64,000 nt of DNA. It comes from Streptomyces ambofaciens ATCC 23877. GTDB lineage: Bacteria; Actinomycetota; Actinomycetes; Streptomycetales; Streptomycetaceae. Under the pieces are notes generated by a model that ran no database searches, was not told where the DNA came from, and saw only the letters and a program-made list of their open reading frames with translations. Shown one piece after another: positions 62,990 to 64,000 of this stretch; within the stretch, counting starts at the first letter, position 1; each line of letters starts with the position of its first letter. The stretch lies in the NCBI RefSeq assembly GCF_001267885.1, contig NZ_CP012382.1, positions 6,435,001 to 6,499,000 on the forward strand, read 5' to 3'. A program made the position numbers and the translations under genes.

Positions 62990-64000
62990 CGCGCGTCAGT
63001 GCTCCTTCATGGTCGCCGTCGGGGGCAGGGCGCCGCGCCGTGCGGTGGCGCAGCGTGAGCAGCAGAAGGGGAAGCAGCGCACACTGGGCGGCCGCCAGCA
63101 GCCAGAACCAGCCGGTGTGCCCGGCCCGTTCGCCGAGGCCGTACACCTGCCCGCCCAGCACGCCGCTCGCGCAGGCACCCAGGCCCGCGGCGAGCCGCTG
63201 CTGGCCGAAGACCACGGCGTCGGAGCGCGGGCTGCGGCGCAGTGCCTCCAGGTCGTTCTTGAGGAACAGCACGATGTCCCCGAGGGTGATCAGCGCGCCG
63301 CCCGCCAGCAGTGCCGCCCGGGTACCGGCCGCCAGCACGGCCAGGCCCGCGGCGAGGCCCGTGAAGCCGACCGCGAGGGCGAGGGCGTACGGCATGCGCC
63401 GGATCAGGCCGGACGCGAGCGGCTGCACGACGATGACCAGCGTGAAGCAGAGCAGCAGCACCACGCTGTAGAACGCGCTGGAGGCACGCTCGACGGCGTA
63501 CACCGCCAGGAAGTGCTGGAAGTGGAAGTACAGGTAGAAGGCGAGCGCGTTGGCGGCGAACGGCAGGAGCGCCACGCCCGCCAGGAGACTTTGGGGAGCC
63601 GTTCCCTTCGATCCGGTGGGGTGGTCCCCGTCGGTTCCGGGGAGCCGCGCGTGTCCCGCCGTGACCGCGAGGAACAGCGCCGTGACGGCCGCGAACAGCC
63701 AGCCGGGCGACGACAGGACGAACGGTCCGGCGATGAGCGGGCCGACGGCCATGCCGGCGTTGAGGGCCGCGTTGCCCGCCGACAGGAACGCCGGCCGGCG
63801 CTCCTCGTCGACGCCGTGCACCAGGTACGCCTTGTTCGCGGGCAGGTAGAGCGCGGCACCGCAACAGGTCAGGACCAGCGCCCAGATCGCGAGGGGCGGC
63901 CAGCGCAGGGCCAGCAGGAGCCCGGCGAAACCGGCGGTGCGTACGACGAGGGCCCACAGCATCGTGCGGCGCAGCCCGATCCGGTCCGCGAGGGCTCCGC
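62958..64000 (-). CDS. MFS transporter, 5' end beyond the window
   Basis: At least 346 residues; the reading frame stays open to the window edge, where GGALADRIGLRRTML gives MFS motif A. About 10 hydrophobic helices follow, including LPANKAYLVHGVDEERRPAFLSAGNAALNAGMAVGPLIAG. Presumed exporter. The N-terminus (first helix) is missing. Overlaps the methyltransferase start. Confidence 0.82.
   Translation of the reverse strand, partial: GALADRIGLRRTMLWALVVRTAGFAGLLLALRWPPLAIWALVLTCCGAALYLPANKAYLVHGVDEERRPAFLSAGNAALNAGMAVGPLIAGPFVLSSPGWLFAAVTALFLAVTAGHARLPGTDGDHPTGSKGTAPQSLLAGVALLPFAANALAFYLYFHFQHFLAVYAVERASSAFYSVVLLLCFTLVIVVQPLASGLIRRMPYALALAVGFTGLAAGLAVLAAGTRAALLAGGALITLGDIVLFLKNDLEALRRSPRSDAVVFGQQRLAAGLGACASGVLGGQVYGLGERAGHTGWFWLLAAAQCALLPLLLLTLRHRTARRPAPDGDHEGALTRDDTDGRIPGR

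Overview
The window is chromosomal DNA of a Streptomyces. It has very high GC, third-position GC bias in every gene, frequent GTG starts, many 4-bp start/stop overlaps, and typical actinobacterial families (IclR regulator AllR, HxlR, TIGR04222, DUF5955, SNF2/SWIM pair, secreted ribonuclease Sa type). From memory the gene order resembles the right arm of Streptomyces coelicolor and its relatives; this was not verified by a search. No tRNA, rRNA, IS element, prophage or CRISPR array was seen.

Region 1 (1-14 kb) with region 3 (27-34 kb) forms a purine-ring and glyoxylate catabolic regulon. Urate or xanthine enters through two NCS2 permeases (10473-11885, 13589-14974), and an 8-oxoguanine-type deaminase lies between them. 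Uricase, HIU hydrolase and OHCU decarboxylase (8552-10408) make allantoin. Allantoinase and allantoicase (31387-33917) make ureidoglycolate and urea. Glyoxylate goes through glyoxylate carboligase (gcl), hydroxypyruvate isomerase (hyi) and tartronate semialdehyde reductase (glxR), or through malate synthase (aceB). A catalase next to glxR would remove the uricase peroxide. The regulator AllR is encoded at 30340-31143. Two palindrome families tie these genes together: TTCC-N7-GGAA (probable AllR sites) at gcl, hyi-glxR, catalase, aceB and allB, and TCAAC-N5-GTTGA at catalase, the uricase operon and allB. Most sit on or next to readable promoters. The second family has no known owner.

Region 2 (15-27 kb) is a mixed accessory set: MFS exporter with divergent HxlR regulator, thioesterase, histidine phosphatase, an alanine-type aminotransferase divergent from an HxlR regulator with a double operator, a VWA-domain secreted pair, two divergent NIS siderophore synthetases without other siderophore genes, and a HipA-like kinase without a HipB partner.

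Region 4 (34-45 kb) holds an SDR, a secreted guanyl-specific ribonuclease, a two-component system, and a sugar or polyol locus: Gfo/Idh dehydrogenase divergent from a GntR/UTRA regulator, then an ABC importer and a ROK kinase, sharing the operator TGTCCGGACA.

Region 5 (45-64 kb) has a SNF2 helicase overlapping a SWIM-domain protein with a long repetitive disordered segment, a secreted PHB-depolymerase-type esterase, and a three-gene cassette (52897-55354) with 'ANTG' motifs and a YezG-like immunity domain, which is the best candidate for an undescribed system. It continues with a D-tartrate dehydratase/DctA/GntR unit, a btuFCD-type vitamin B12 importer under a cobalamin riboswitch, a methyltransferase, and an MFS gene cut by the window edge.
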